A stretch of 64,000 bases of DNA from Paenibacillus pabuli NBRC 13638 (lineage in GTDB: Bacteria; Bacillota; Bacilli; Paenibacillales; Paenibacillaceae): positions 1 through 64,000 of the forward strand of contig NZ_BCNM01000012.1 in NCBI RefSeq assembly GCF_001514495.1. Reading direction: 5' to 3'. The notes under the pieces are model-generated. The model searched no databases. It was not told the DNA's origin and saw only the letters and a list, made by a program, of their open reading frames with translations. The translations under genes and the position numbers were made by a program. Below, piece by piece: positions 33,870-43,002 of this stretch (position 1 is the first letter of the stretch; the number at the start of each line of letters is the position of its first letter).

Positions 33870-34019
33870 TTGGAGACTATATTAATGTTAGTAGTGTCTT
33901 TGTTTCTTGGTATTTTTGTTGTGAAAATTGGAATGGATAATTCCAAGAGTAACCAGTACACCAAAGAAATACTGCAAGAATTAAGAGAGATCAAGGAGAT
34001 TCTAAGAGATCAACGATGA
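33870..34019 (+). CDS. 49-residue single-span membrane peptide
   Basis: TTG 33870 follows AAGGAGG at good spacing and gives METILMLVVSLFLGIFVVKI (one membrane helix) followed by a charged amphipathic helix NQYTKEILQELREIKEILRD. The layout recalls small helical membrane peptides common in Bacillota. No function can be named. Confidence 0.5.
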   Translation: METILMLVVSLFLGIFVVKIGMDNSKSNQYTKEILQELREIKEILRDQR

Positions 34020-34043
34020 AGACAAGATCGAGGAGGCGTTAGG

Positions 34044-34565
34044 GTGCTTTATGATTTAAAAGGCGAAGCCAACATGTCACCTGTTGTTGGGATGTTATAT
34101 TCTGCGGTGAAAGAAAACAGCCAACGACTCCAACGTATCACGGACGGTATGTCGCAAGAAGAAATAGATTATAAAGGACCTAGTAACCACTTTAACAGTA
34201 CTGCTCAATTAATAAAACATATCACCTTCGTCGATCTGAATTGGGTTTATCGAATAAAGGGGCTACCACTTCCTCAGACCTTAAGAGAGCAACATGGCCC
34301 CATGATTGATGAAAATGGCAGACTTCCAGTGGTTCAAGGGGTGCCTTTGAGTACACTTATGTCAACATATGAAGGTGTCATAACGATGTTGAAGGACGTA
34401 TGTACACAGTTAACGGATAATGATCTAATAAAGCTTGTTACTTTTGGTCATGAGAATGAAAAGCAAGCAACCATTCGCTGGGGCATATGGCATATCGCTG
34501 ACCATAGTCGTTATCATCAAGCACACATGAATCAACTTCGAAGATGGTATCAAGAAGCTCACTAA
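34044..34565 (+). CDS. DinB family protein
   Basis: 173 residues, start GTG 34044 behind GAGGAGG. Helical-bundle DinB fold with metal-ligand histidines: QLIKHITFVDLNW and, near the C-terminus, GIWHIADHSRYHQAHMNQL. DinB-like proteins are metal-dependent thiol transferases or of unknown function. Intact, unlike the DinB-type pseudogene at 17218. The amidase gene follows within 60 nt. Confidence 0.8.
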   Translation: MLYDLKGEANMSPVVGMLYSAVKENSQRLQRITDGMSQEEIDYKGPSNHFNSTAQLIKHITFVDLNWVYRIKGLPLPQTLREQHGPMIDENGRLPVVQGVPLSTLMSTYEGVITMLKDVCTQLTDNDLIKLVTFGHENEKQATIRWGIWHIADHSRYHQAHMNQLRRWYQEAH

Positions 34566-34623
34566 AGAACGATGAAAAAGCGGTATGGTGCATACGTTAA
34601 GATACAAAGAAAAGGTGAGGATA

Positions 34624-36089
34624 TGGAAAATTTATTTGAAATGGATCATATCATTATTGAGGAAAATACAATCTTTGAAATACAAGCTGCTATGGAAAAA
34701 GGAGAGCTCTGCTCAAGAGACCTGGTCTTGTATTATTTGTATCGTATTGCACAATTGGACCAAAATGGTCCAAAGATTAACTCCGTATTGGAAATAAACC
34801 CAGATGCAATCTTTATTGCGGAGGCCATGGATAATGAAAGGAAATCAGTGGGGGCGAGAGGACTTTTGCACGGGATTCCGGTTCTGTTGAAAGATAACAT
34901 AGAAACTAACGATAAGCTACATACAACCGCTGGAGCACTGGCTTTGGAAAACCACATCAGTTCTAAGGATGCTTTTCTTGTCACCAAGCTAAGGCAAGCT
35001 GGGGCAGTCATACTTGGAAAAACAAATATGACAGAATGGGCAAATGGCATGTCATCGGATATGTGGGCAGGATACAGCGCTAGAGGTGGACAAGTTTTAA
35101 ATCCTTATGGCGATTTTTTTCCAGGGGGTTCGAGTACGGGTTCCGCTGCTGCGGTAGCTGCTAACTTTACGATGGTTTCCGTAGGAACGGAAACATCTGG
35201 TTCCATATTAAGTCCATCCATTCAGAACTCTATTGTTGGTATCAAGCCAACTGTAGGTTTAATAAGCCGTGGTGGAATAATACCGTTCTCATACTCGCAA
35301 GATACTGCTGGTCCAATGGCAAGGACTGTAACAGATGCAGCAATCCTACTAGGGATACTTTCAGGAAAAGACGAGGATGACCCGGTTACTTGGAAAAATC
35401 CGTATTCTACAATAGACTACACAACATGTTTAGACCTCAATGGGTTGAAAAATGCAAACATAGGCATCTTCAGAAAAGCCCCCCTTACACGATATCGTGA
35501 TAACGAAGAATATGATGAAGTTCTATTTGAGAACGCTGTAAACCAGTTCAAAGAAGCTGGGGCTAATATTATTGAAGATATAGACATCCCATCGTTTGAT
35601 CGGAAGTGGGAGTGGAACAAGTTGAATAATGAATTTAAGGTTAGCGTTGAACATTATCTGCAAAGTCTTCCAGTGCAACTACCTGTCCATACCCTCAGTG
35701 AATTAATCGAATGGAACAAGCAAAATGCAGAAAGGGCTTTAAAATATGGGCAAAACCTTCTCGAATATAGAGAACAGTTGAATAATCCATTGAATAATTC
35801 GAATTACACCTTGGAGTTAATAACGGATCTATATCATTCGCAAAATAACGGCATAGATTATGCTGTACATAACTTTGGATTGGACGCCATTGTTTTCCCC
35901 TCTTACGTTGGAGCTGATCTTTGTGCAAGGGCCGGGTATCCATCGATCACTGTACCTGCGGGATATAAGGAAAGTGGAAGGCCATTTGGAATCACGTTTG
36001 CAGGTAAAGCCTTTAGTGAATCGGTGTTGATTCGTTTTGCCTTTGCCTTTGAACAGGTAACAGCTCATAGAAAAAAGCCGAACTTATAA
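34624..36089 (+). CDS. Amidase signature family enzyme
   Basis: About 488 residues. The Ser-Ser-Lys triad is visible: Lys in IPVLLKDNIET, cis-Ser in FFPGGSSTGSAAAVAA, nucleophile Ser in VGTETSGSILSP. The product hydrolyses a carboxamide; this branch, with 'amidase' homologs in Bacillus, is not linked to GatA (no gatB/C nearby). ATG 34624 follows AAGGTGAGG. A GTCTAAC box lies 11 nt after the stop and a terminator at 36191. Confidence 0.85.
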
Positions 36090-36100
36090 CTTAGAAGAAC

Positions 36101-36107
36101 GTCTAAC
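36101..36107 (+). repeat. R''-like box (half site)
   Basis: GTCTAAC, identical to the box at 778-784 and again placed about 10 nt after a gene's stop codon, with an A-rich 5-nt spacer after it. No matching right half was found downstream. It marks the right edge of the AT-rich accessory array. Confidence 0.25.
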
Positions 36108-36190
36108 AACAAGCTTTGAAGTGGCAGAATATAGGCAGGTTTTCTCTCCAAATCATTAGAAAATGATTATCATAAATGTTTGCCAAATTG

Positions 36191-36228
36191 ACCGCGTGAT
36201 AGCCTATGGGCTGAACAGCGGTTTTTTT
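36191..36228 (+). terminator. Rho-independent terminator after the amidase
   Basis: ACCGC (36191-36195)/GCGGT (36218-36222) with an inner AGCC/GGCT stem (36201-36204/36209-36212), followed by seven T residues. It separates the accessory array from the sugar operon. Confidence 0.75.
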
Positions 36229-36329
36229 GTTTCCATCTTCGAATCCCTATAAATTCCTTTCTAATCATTTTCAACAATCTTGATCAACAATACAGCAATA
36301 TTGTGCGGATTAGATCGAAATAACTGTGA

Positions 36330-36361
36330 TACAATTCATTGTAAAGCGCTATCATTGTAAA
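36330..36361 (+). promoter_or_regulatory. Repeats upstream of the AraC-led operon
   Basis: TACAAT/ATTGTA (36330-36335/36338-36343) is an inverted repeat. CATTGTAAA occurs twice as a direct repeat, at 36337-36345 and 36353-36361, 16 nt apart. Between the copies lies AAAGCGCT, reminiscent of a catabolite-response core but not a full match. Paired direct repeats of this spacing suit an AraC-family regulator. The 36229-36406 gap contains nothing else recognised. Confidence 0.4.
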
Positions 36362-36410
36362 TTATTAAACTATATTGCTTTTTATATTCTGAGAAGGGAG
36401 AGCTTCATGG

Positions 36411-37292
36411 ATGTTAACCATACACACCCCGACGAATATTGCATTGCAGGAAAATGAAGTTTATGTGCGATCAGAAGCAGATAATTTTCAGGATGAATGG
36501 CCTGTTCATACGCATAATGGGTATGAGATTCATTATTTTATTCAAGGAGATGCGACCTTTTTAATCGGTGACCGAATATATAAACCGCAGCCCGGAGATA
36601 TGTTTATATTCAGAGGTGGCGTGCCCCACCGGATTAATCCTTCAAGAGAGATGGTGTACAAACGAAGTTTCGTCAATTTCACGGAATTATTGCTTTTGGA
36701 CATGCTTGCGGTCAGTCAATTGGAAAATCTGATGTCCATATTCCGTCATCCCAATGGATTATTGGTGCATTGGCCCCTGGAGGAGCGTGAACACATCACA
36801 GGTATATTTAAGGGGATCAAGGAGGAGATGGATGCCGGAAATACAGGGTACAAAACCATGGTCAAATTAAGCCTTACCCAATTGCTACTGCGGATTTATC
36901 GGAAAATGACCAGTGAGCGATCCGTAAATGATAGTTTATTTTCTTCCCAGAAACAGACAAGCGTAAGCCGGGTTCTTCATTATTTAAACCAGAACTACAC
37001 GGATAATGTCTCTTTGGATGAACTGTCCAAAACACTCCATTTGAATAAATACTACATTTGTCATTCGTTCAAAGAGACGACGGGATATACGATAAGCAAT
37101 TATGTAATACGGAAAAGAGTTGCAGAGGCCAAAAAGTTGTTGCTGTCTACGGATGCACCGATCTTATCCATATCAGAGACACTAGGCTTTAACACACCTG
37201 TATATTTTAGCAGGGCCTTTAAACAATATGTGGGTGTTTCCCCACAGGTATTCCGTAAAAGTGAATTACTTAAGGAAGCCAAAATTCATTAA
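36411..37292 (+). CDS. AraC family regulator with cupin sensor domain
   Basis: 293 residues. The N-terminal cupin (HTHNGYEIHYFIQGDATFLI, PGDMFIFRGGVPHRI) binds the inducer; the C-terminal double HTH spans about residues 185-285 (NYTDNVSLDELSKTLHLNKYYICHSFKE and SETLGFNTPVYFSRAFKQYVGVSP regions). It lies 22 nt before the solute-binding protein gene, so it heads the operon and probably activates it. AGGGAG lies 10 nt before ATG 36411; ATG 36407 opens a dead frame. Confidence 0.85.
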   Translation: MLTIHTPTNIALQENEVYVRSEADNFQDEWPVHTHNGYEIHYFIQGDATFLIGDRIYKPQPGDMFIFRGGVPHRINPSREMVYKRSFVNFTELLLLDMLAVSQLENLMSIFRHPNGLLVHWPLEEREHITGIFKGIKEEMDAGNTGYKTMVKLSLTQLLLRIYRKMTSERSVNDSLFSSQKQTSVSRVLHYLNQNYTDNVSLDELSKTLHLNKYYICHSFKETTGYTISNYVIRKRVAEAKKLLLSTDAPILSISETLGFNTPVYFSRAFKQYVGVSPQVFRKSELLKEAKIH

Positions 37293-37314
37293 ACCCTTCC
37301 AAGGAGATGTTGAT

Positions 37315-38586
37315 ATGACAAGAAGAACAACGTTTAAGCTCATCACTAGCATGGTATTGGTCATGTTACTCATCGTGCTGACTGCTTGTGCAAATACAGG
37401 TACCAATGCTGGTTCAAAACAAGCAACTCTGGATTTCTTGTGGTTCTCTGACGGAAAAGAAGGAGAAGTCATCAAGGAGATCATTAAAGATTATGAGCAG
37501 ACCAATACCAAGGTTAAGATCAATCTGATTGAAGTCGGCTTCAAGGATATCCAAACCAAATTAAAAACGATGTTATCTGGTGGAAAGCCACCTGCCCTGA
37601 GCCGGGTCACGGATACCGGATCATTTGCTAATCAGGCGGTTGATCTGACACCCTACGTGGGCAATGCGGATCAATTCAAGGATCAATTTATTGACTCACT
37701 TAAACCTTATTATGTTATTAATGACAAGCTGGTAGCGGCGCCTATGGATGTTACAGCGAATGGGCTTATTTATAACAAAACCTTATTTGATAAAGCGGGC
37801 GTCAAAGTACCGACCTCTCCTGATCAGGTATGGACGTGGGATGAATACACCGCTGCGTTAAAAGAGGTTATGGACAAAGGCGGAGCGCGATATGGCATGG
37901 TATGGGACGTCACTCCGCATAGATGGTCCACTCTTTTGTATCAGAATGGCGGAAGCATCTTAACGGAGGATGGCACTGCGTCAGCGATTAACAATGAAGC
38001 CGGAATCCGTAGCATGGAGCAGTTCAAGCAGCTTCATCAAGAAGGGATCATGCCCGAATCCGTATGGCTCGGAGGGGAAAATCCGAACAACCTGTTCCGT
38101 TCCGGGACGGTGGCTACCCACTGGGCTGGCAACTGGATGATCAGCAATTACAAGGATATCACCGATTTTGAATGGGGAGTTACCTACATGCCAAAAGGAA
38201 CACAACGTTCTTCAGTACCAGGCGGGAAGTTTCTGATGGCTTTCAAAGGCAGCGGATATGAGCAGGAGGCGGCAGAATTTATTGAATACTTAACGTCCAA
38301 AGAAGTGAATTCAAAATATAATCAGGAGTCATTGTTTATGAGTCCACGGAAGGACAGCGCTGTCCTGAATTATGAATTTGGCAAGGAGATGTTTGAAATT
38401 TTCGCGGATGAACTGAAGAACAGTTCGCCTCTTGCAGCTAATGACTGGTCCAGACAGACAATTATATCCAAAATTACAACGGACCTGAAAAATAATATTG
38501 TTGAGGTTCTATCCGATAAGGCAACTCCGCAGGAGGCACTGGATCGAACAGCCAAACTGATTAACGAGGCTATTGGCAGTCAATAA
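37315..38586 (+). CDS. Sugar ABC transporter substrate-binding lipoprotein
   Basis: 424 residues. Lipoprotein signal with lipobox LTAC (about residues 22-25), then a family-1 extracellular solute-binding fold (DLTPYVGNADQFKD, APMDVTANGLIYNKTLFDKAG, WTWDEYTAALKEV, HWAGNWM). It would deliver oligosaccharides to the two permeases downstream. The GH105 enzyme in the operon points to unsaturated oligogalacturonides or rhamnogalacturonides. AAGGAGATG precedes ATG 37315. Confidence 0.9.
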   Translation: MTRRTTFKLITSMVLVMLLIVLTACANTGTNAGSKQATLDFLWFSDGKEGEVIKEIIKDYEQTNTKVKINLIEVGFKDIQTKLKTMLSGGKPPALSRVTDTGSFANQAVDLTPYVGNADQFKDQFIDSLKPYYVINDKLVAAPMDVTANGLIYNKTLFDKAGVKVPTSPDQVWTWDEYTAALKEVMDKGGARYGMVWDVTPHRWSTLLYQNGGSILTEDGTASAINNEAGIRSMEQFKQLHQEGIMPESVWLGGENPNNLFRSGTVATHWAGNWMISNYKDITDFEWGVTYMPKGTQRSSVPGGKFLMAFKGSGYEQEAAEFIEYLTSKEVNSKYNQESLFMSPRKDSAVLNYEFGKEMFEIFADELKNSSPLAANDWSRQTIISKITTDLKNNIVEVLSDKATPQEALDRTAKLINEAIGSQ

Positions 38587-38676
38587 ACGTAAAGCCATGT
38601 GGTTAATTCGTATAGGGGGCTTAGCGATTCCTGTGAAGCCTCCCTTTCGAATAACGCATAAGGAAGGGGCAAGCAG

Positions 38677-39582
38677 ATGAGTGAAGGACAACCATTAAAC
38701 AGGAATACGCTGGCAAAACAGAACAGGAAGCTCGTTATTGCTCCTTATCTGTTCATATTACCCAATCTCCTGATCTTTGGAACTTTTATCGTATTTCCCT
38801 CTTTATTGGGCCTCTATTATTCCTTCCATGTCTATGATGGATTGAACCCAATGAAGTTCAACGGGCTGGACAATTATATCAAAATTATAGGAGATCGGGA
38901 ATTTTGGTCGACCATCGGACGAACGGGGATTTATGCAGCAATTGTTGTCCCGCTAATATATGCAGCAGCGCTCGGCATTGCTTTGCTGCTTGCGCGCGAG
39001 ATTAGAATGCGCGGGTTCTTCAGGGCCGTATTTTACTGGCCGACCATGATTTCTTACATTATCGTAGGATTGACCTGGAAGTGGATTTTCGGAGATTCAT
39101 TTGGCATTTTGAATCATCTGCTAACCGTGGTTGGTGTGGAACCTGTCGGCTTTTTAACCTCTTCCTTTTGGGCAAATACGGCTGTAATCATCGCGACAGT
39201 ATGGTCACGTGCAGGCTTTTTCATGGTTATTTTTATCGCGGGTTTGCAGGCTATACCTACGGATTACTATGAGGCTGCCCGTTTGGACGGGGCAACGGGG
39301 ATCAAGGTGTTTCGCTATATCACCCTCCCGCTTTTGAAGCCAACAAGCTTGCTTGTTGTTATGCTAACTCTGATTGACGCATTCAAAGCATTTCCACTTA
39401 TGTTTGCGCTTACAGGTGGTGGGCCGGGCAAAGATACCACCTATATTGTTCAATATATTTATGAGATTGGTTTTAACAGGCAGGAGCTTGGCCTGGCCAG
39501 TGCCATGTCGGTGATGCTGTTTATCCTTATTGGCGGATTCTCGGCTCTGCAATTCCGTCTATCGAAAGGAGGGGCTGTGTAA
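38677..39582 (+). CDS. Sugar ABC transporter permease (CUT1, MalF/UgpA type)
   Basis: 301 residues, six predicted membrane helices. The EAA loop YYEAARLDGATGIKVFRYI contacts the ATPase. No ATPase gene is in the operon, so the importer probably uses a shared MsmX-type ATPase encoded elsewhere, as CUT1 importers of Bacillota do. Its stop overlaps the start of the second permease gene by one base. Confidence 0.9.
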   Translation: MSEGQPLNRNTLAKQNRKLVIAPYLFILPNLLIFGTFIVFPSLLGLYYSFHVYDGLNPMKFNGLDNYIKIIGDREFWSTIGRTGIYAAIVVPLIYAAALGIALLLAREIRMRGFFRAVFYWPTMISYIIVGLTWKWIFGDSFGILNHLLTVVGVEPVGFLTSSFWANTAVIIATVWSRAGFFMVIFIAGLQAIPTDYYEAARLDGATGIKVFRYITLPLLKPTSLLVVMLTLIDAFKAFPLMFALTGGGPGKDTTYIVQYIYEIGFNRQELGLASAMSVMLFILIGGFSALQFRLSKGGAV

Positions 39583-40406
39583 TGGTAATGAAGCCTATGG
39601 TCAAAATCGTCATCTACAGTATGTTAATTGTTGCCGCCGTGGTGTGGCTCCTGCCTGTCCTGTGGGTCGTGATTTCTGCTTTGAAAACGAATAGCGATCT
39701 GTACAGCTTCCCTCCCAAGTTGTGGCCTCAGCCGGTCACCTTTGAGCATTTCAAGGCGGCATTCAGGAAAGGCGATTTTGGCTTGTATTTTATGAACAGT
39801 ACGATCGTAACTCTGAGCTCAACGCTGCTGCTGTTATTGATTAATTCCATGGCAGGCTTTGCATTGGCGAAGTATCGCTTCCGCGGAAGCTCGATCATAT
39901 TAATCGGTTTTATCTCAACACTCATGATCCCGATTGAGGTAATCATGATTCCCATATTCAAGGTGCTGAGCGCACTGGGGTTGTATAATAGCCTGCTCGC
40001 GATTATTATCCCGCCAGCAGCAACCCCTACAGGTGTGTTCCTTATGCGGCAGTATTTGTTGACCGTACCGGACGAGCTGCTGGAAGCTGCCCGGATGGAT
40101 GGAGCGGGCGAATGGAAAATTTACTGGAGCATTATTCTTCCCATAGCGAAGCCGATTCTTGCGGTGCTCGCGATCTTCTCCTTCATGTGGAGATGGGATG
40201 ATTTTGTATGGCCGTTAATTGCTATTAGTGATCCATCGAAATATACGATTCAGCTTGCGCTCTCTAATTTTATTGGTGAATACAACGTAGATTGGGGAAG
40301 TTTGCTTGCGATGTCTGTAATCACGATGCTTCCGGTATTGATTGTTTTTATGGTTTTCCAGCGTTATTTTGTCAGCGGTATGATTACTTCAGGAATGAAA
40401 GGATGA
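39582..40406 (+). CDS. Sugar ABC transporter permease (CUT1, MalG/UgpE type)
   Basis: 274 residues with six membrane helices and EAA motif LLEAARMDGAGEWKIYWSI. It overlaps the upstream permease gene by one base (TAATG) and is followed after 5 nt by the 851-residue protein gene, so all are one transcript. It pairs with the first permease to form the channel. Confidence 0.9.
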   Translation: MVMKPMVKIVIYSMLIVAAVVWLLPVLWVVISALKTNSDLYSFPPKLWPQPVTFEHFKAAFRKGDFGLYFMNSTIVTLSSTLLLLLINSMAGFALAKYRFRGSSIILIGFISTLMIPIEVIMIPIFKVLSALGLYNSLLAIIIPPAATPTGVFLMRQYLLTVPDELLEAARMDGAGEWKIYWSIILPIAKPILAVLAIFSFMWRWDDFVWPLIAISDPSKYTIQLALSNFIGEYNVDWGSLLAMSVITMLPVLIVFMVFQRYFVSGMITSGMKG

Positions 40407-40411
40407 GTTGA

Positions 40412-42967
40412 ATGTCAGATACCACCCGTAGTGGGACGGATACCTTGAATTATAAGCCTATGAGATTAGGTCACAATCAGGTCATTAATCATTGGATGAT
40501 CAGCGGCATATATACGAAGCCTGTTGCCTTTGTTCCAACAACGATGGAGGGAGATATTAATGATTGGCTTATCGATGGTTTTGCCATTCATGAGAATCCA
40601 TGCAGAAAGGAATTCGTAGAACATAGGAGAACGCAGCCTGTGAACCGATTTTTTGATTCGTGGAGCGAGTTTCCTAGCCCGGGAGACAGCTTCGTTGGAG
40701 AAGAGAACGGGGTGCCTTGGGCACTGTATTCTCCCTGGAATAATCCACGTGTGGAGCAATCAGGATTTTGGTTTGTACCAACACATCTGCGCAGTTACGC
40801 GGCGACAAGGCTAATTTCTCCGACTGCTCATACCGCCTCTTTGCGGATTAAGACCTATGGCAGTCTGACGTTGTGGGTGAATGGGGAAATGGTAACGGAT
40901 TTTGCGCCACTCATGCGTAACAAGGAGCAGGAAATCGTTATTAAAGCTGAACTTGTAGCCGGAATCAATGAGATATATGCCTGCTGGGAGGATCTGGCTG
41001 AGCGGGATACGATGTATGCTTTTGCGGTGGAATACCTGGGAGAGGAGGAATTGGTGATTTCCCTGCCCATTGCTTCTCATTTGGCGGAGCCCGTGAAATC
41101 CGCAGAGCAAGCCCTCGAACAGGCTTATTTTCCTTCGGATCTCTTCAGAGGTGAGCAGATTAAGCTCAAGCTGCCACTTCCCTTACCGGACATCGTTAGA
41201 GAAGTTGATATTCAGTATGGCAATTTTTTTGATGGCACCGAAAATAAGACGATACACATCGCCGAAAAGGAAACGGACCTGGTCCTGGCACATACGAATC
41301 AACTCGGTCATCATTACGTATACTTTACGCTGGCTATTTCAGTTTCAAATGTTGTACTAACCAAGAAGTTCGGCTGCCAATCCTATGATACCAGCTATGA
41401 TGAGGCTGCTCAGCAAGCTGCGGATATTGAAGCCCGCAAATCCCTGGCTCTGCGATGCATTGCCGAGAAGGGCAGTCCCAATATTCATAAGGCCATCGCC
41501 ATGCTCAAAACAGGAGGCAATCTGCAAGAAGCGGAGAACATTTTGCTTGATGGTGTGGAAGGGATAGAGCAGCGGAAGGATTGCAGTGACTTCTATTTGG
41601 TGGGGTTGTTTCGTCTTTGGAGAGATGAACGAAACAGCGGTCTGTTCAGTGAATCGTTCTGGGATCGGGTAAAAGCAAGTATTCTGGGCTATCGATATTG
41701 GATTGATGAACCTGGCGATGATGTGATGTGGTTCTTCAGTGAGAACCATGCCTTGTTATTCCATACCAATGAGCTGTTAGCCGGACAGCTGTTTGGGGAT
41801 GAAACGTTTGGCAACAGCGGTGAATCCGGTGAAGTACATCGTCAAAAAGCAGAGCAGAGGCTTGCCTTATGGTTTGAGCGCTTTTTGGATGAAGGATTGG
41901 CAGAATGGAATTCAAGTGCATACATTCCGATTGATGCGGTTGGGTTGTTGCATATCTATGAATTTACCCATAATGAACAGCTCAAGCAGCAAGCGAAAAA
42001 GGCAATGGACCTGTTATTCTATTATATTACCGTTCAAATGCATCAAGGAGTCTTGTCTACAACGTTCGGGCGCAGCTATGAGAAGGAATTGCTGGGCAGT
42101 TATGCAGCGGGAACAACTTCAATGTGCTGGATCGGTTATGGCGTTGGTCATGTAAACAATTATTCAATCAGCAATGTGGCCTTGAGTTTATCGGATTACA
42201 TTCCTCCAGCAGCATATCAGGAGCATCTGTTGCTTGGGGAAAATCAGCAATTGGTGTTCGCCAATCAGCAGGGCAAGGGAGGTTACGCCAAGCTCTATCA
42301 TTGTCGGACAAAGGAATACTCCTTATCCTCAATCATTCGCTTCCGTCCAGGCAAGCCAGGTTATCAGGAGCATGTCCAGCATTTATCTCTGTCACCTGAG
42401 GCGCAGATCTGGGTGAATCATCCGGCAGAAATATACAAGCATGGGGATGGTCGGCCTTGCTTCTGGGCTGGGAATGGAATATTGCCCGATGTTGTTCAGC
42501 ATGAAGGGATCGCTTTGATGATGTTTGATATTCCTGCAGATGAGACGGCTGACTGGACACATGCTTATTTTCCTACCCACTCCTTCACGGAATGGGTAAA
42601 GCATGAGAACTGGCATTTTGCCCGTTTGGATAAGGGGTATGCGGCCATATATGCGGCCAACGGGACGAGTATGGAGAGCAGCGGGGTGACAAGAGAGCGT
42701 GAGCTTATTTCCCCTGGCTTGCGTAACGCCTGGATTATAAGAGCAGGAAGCGAACAGCAATTCGGGTCATTTGACGCTTTTATCAACCAAGTTCGTTCTG
42801 CAAGCCCGCAATTCGATAATCAAGCTTTAACTCTCACTCTAACAGACCCGGTATATGGTCCAATTCAATGGGGAATGAACAAGCCTTTTCATATTCAAGA
42901 AGAGGAAATCGTACATGACGGTCATGGAGTGAAGGGACAACTGAAGTTACTGGACATGGAGCGCTGA
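40412..42967 (+). CDS. Large uncharacterised protein, probably carbohydrate-active
   Basis: 851 residues, no signal peptide. The N-terminal 250 look like beta-sandwich, carbohydrate-binding type sequence (SLRIKTYGSLTLWVNGEMV). The centre (about 400-620) is helical with FFSENHALLFHTNELLAGQLFG, resembling the alpha/alpha-toroid of polysaccharide lyases and related hydrolases; a beta-rich C-terminal part follows. I recognise no named CAZy family. Position between sugar permeases and a GH105 enzyme, 5 nt after the permease stop, argues for an intracellular glycan-degrading enzyme. Confidence 0.55.
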   Translation: MSDTTRSGTDTLNYKPMRLGHNQVINHWMISGIYTKPVAFVPTTMEGDINDWLIDGFAIHENPCRKEFVEHRRTQPVNRFFDSWSEFPSPGDSFVGEENGVPWALYSPWNNPRVEQSGFWFVPTHLRSYAATRLISPTAHTASLRIKTYGSLTLWVNGEMVTDFAPLMRNKEQEIVIKAELVAGINEIYACWEDLAERDTMYAFAVEYLGEEELVISLPIASHLAEPVKSAEQALEQAYFPSDLFRGEQIKLKLPLPLPDIVREVDIQYGNFFDGTENKTIHIAEKETDLVLAHTNQLGHHYVYFTLAISVSNVVLTKKFGCQSYDTSYDEAAQQAADIEARKSLALRCIAEKGSPNIHKAIAMLKTGGNLQEAENILLDGVEGIEQRKDCSDFYLVGLFRLWRDERNSGLFSESFWDRVKASILGYRYWIDEPGDDVMWFFSENHALLFHTNELLAGQLFGDETFGNSGESGEVHRQKAEQRLALWFERFLDEGLAEWNSSAYIPIDAVGLLHIYEFTHNEQLKQQAKKAMDLLFYYITVQMHQGVLSTTFGRSYEKELLGSYAAGTTSMCWIGYGVGHVNNYSISNVALSLSDYIPPAAYQEHLLLGENQQLVFANQQGKGGYAKLYHCRTKEYSLSSIIRFRPGKPGYQEHVQHLSLSPEAQIWVNHPAEIYKHGDGRPCFWAGNGILPDVVQHEGIALMMFDIPADETADWTHAYFPTHSFTEWVKHENWHFARLDKGYAAIYAANGTSMESSGVTRERELISPGLRNAWIIRAGSEQQFGSFDAFINQVRSASPQFDNQALTLTLTDPVYGPIQWGMNKPFHIQEEEIVHDGHGVKGQLKLLDMER

Positions 42968-43002
42968 ATCGTGTGCAAGAAACCAAGGGAGTGATAACCA
43001 AC

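Noticed and set aside
34036..34046. GCGTTAGGGTGC as an R' box
   Set aside because: It is the spacer between the GAGGAGG site and the GTG start of the DinB gene; no partner box exists.
36340..36355. A catabolite-response element (cre)
   Set aside because: The stretch around AAAGCGCT is one base too long and misses the consensus TGNAANCGNWNNCA, so it is mentioned only as a partial resemblance.
40466..42786. Several minus-strand and shifted frames of 60-130 codons inside the 851-residue gene
   Set aside because: They are shadows of the long coding frame, lack ribosome binding sites and show no motifs.
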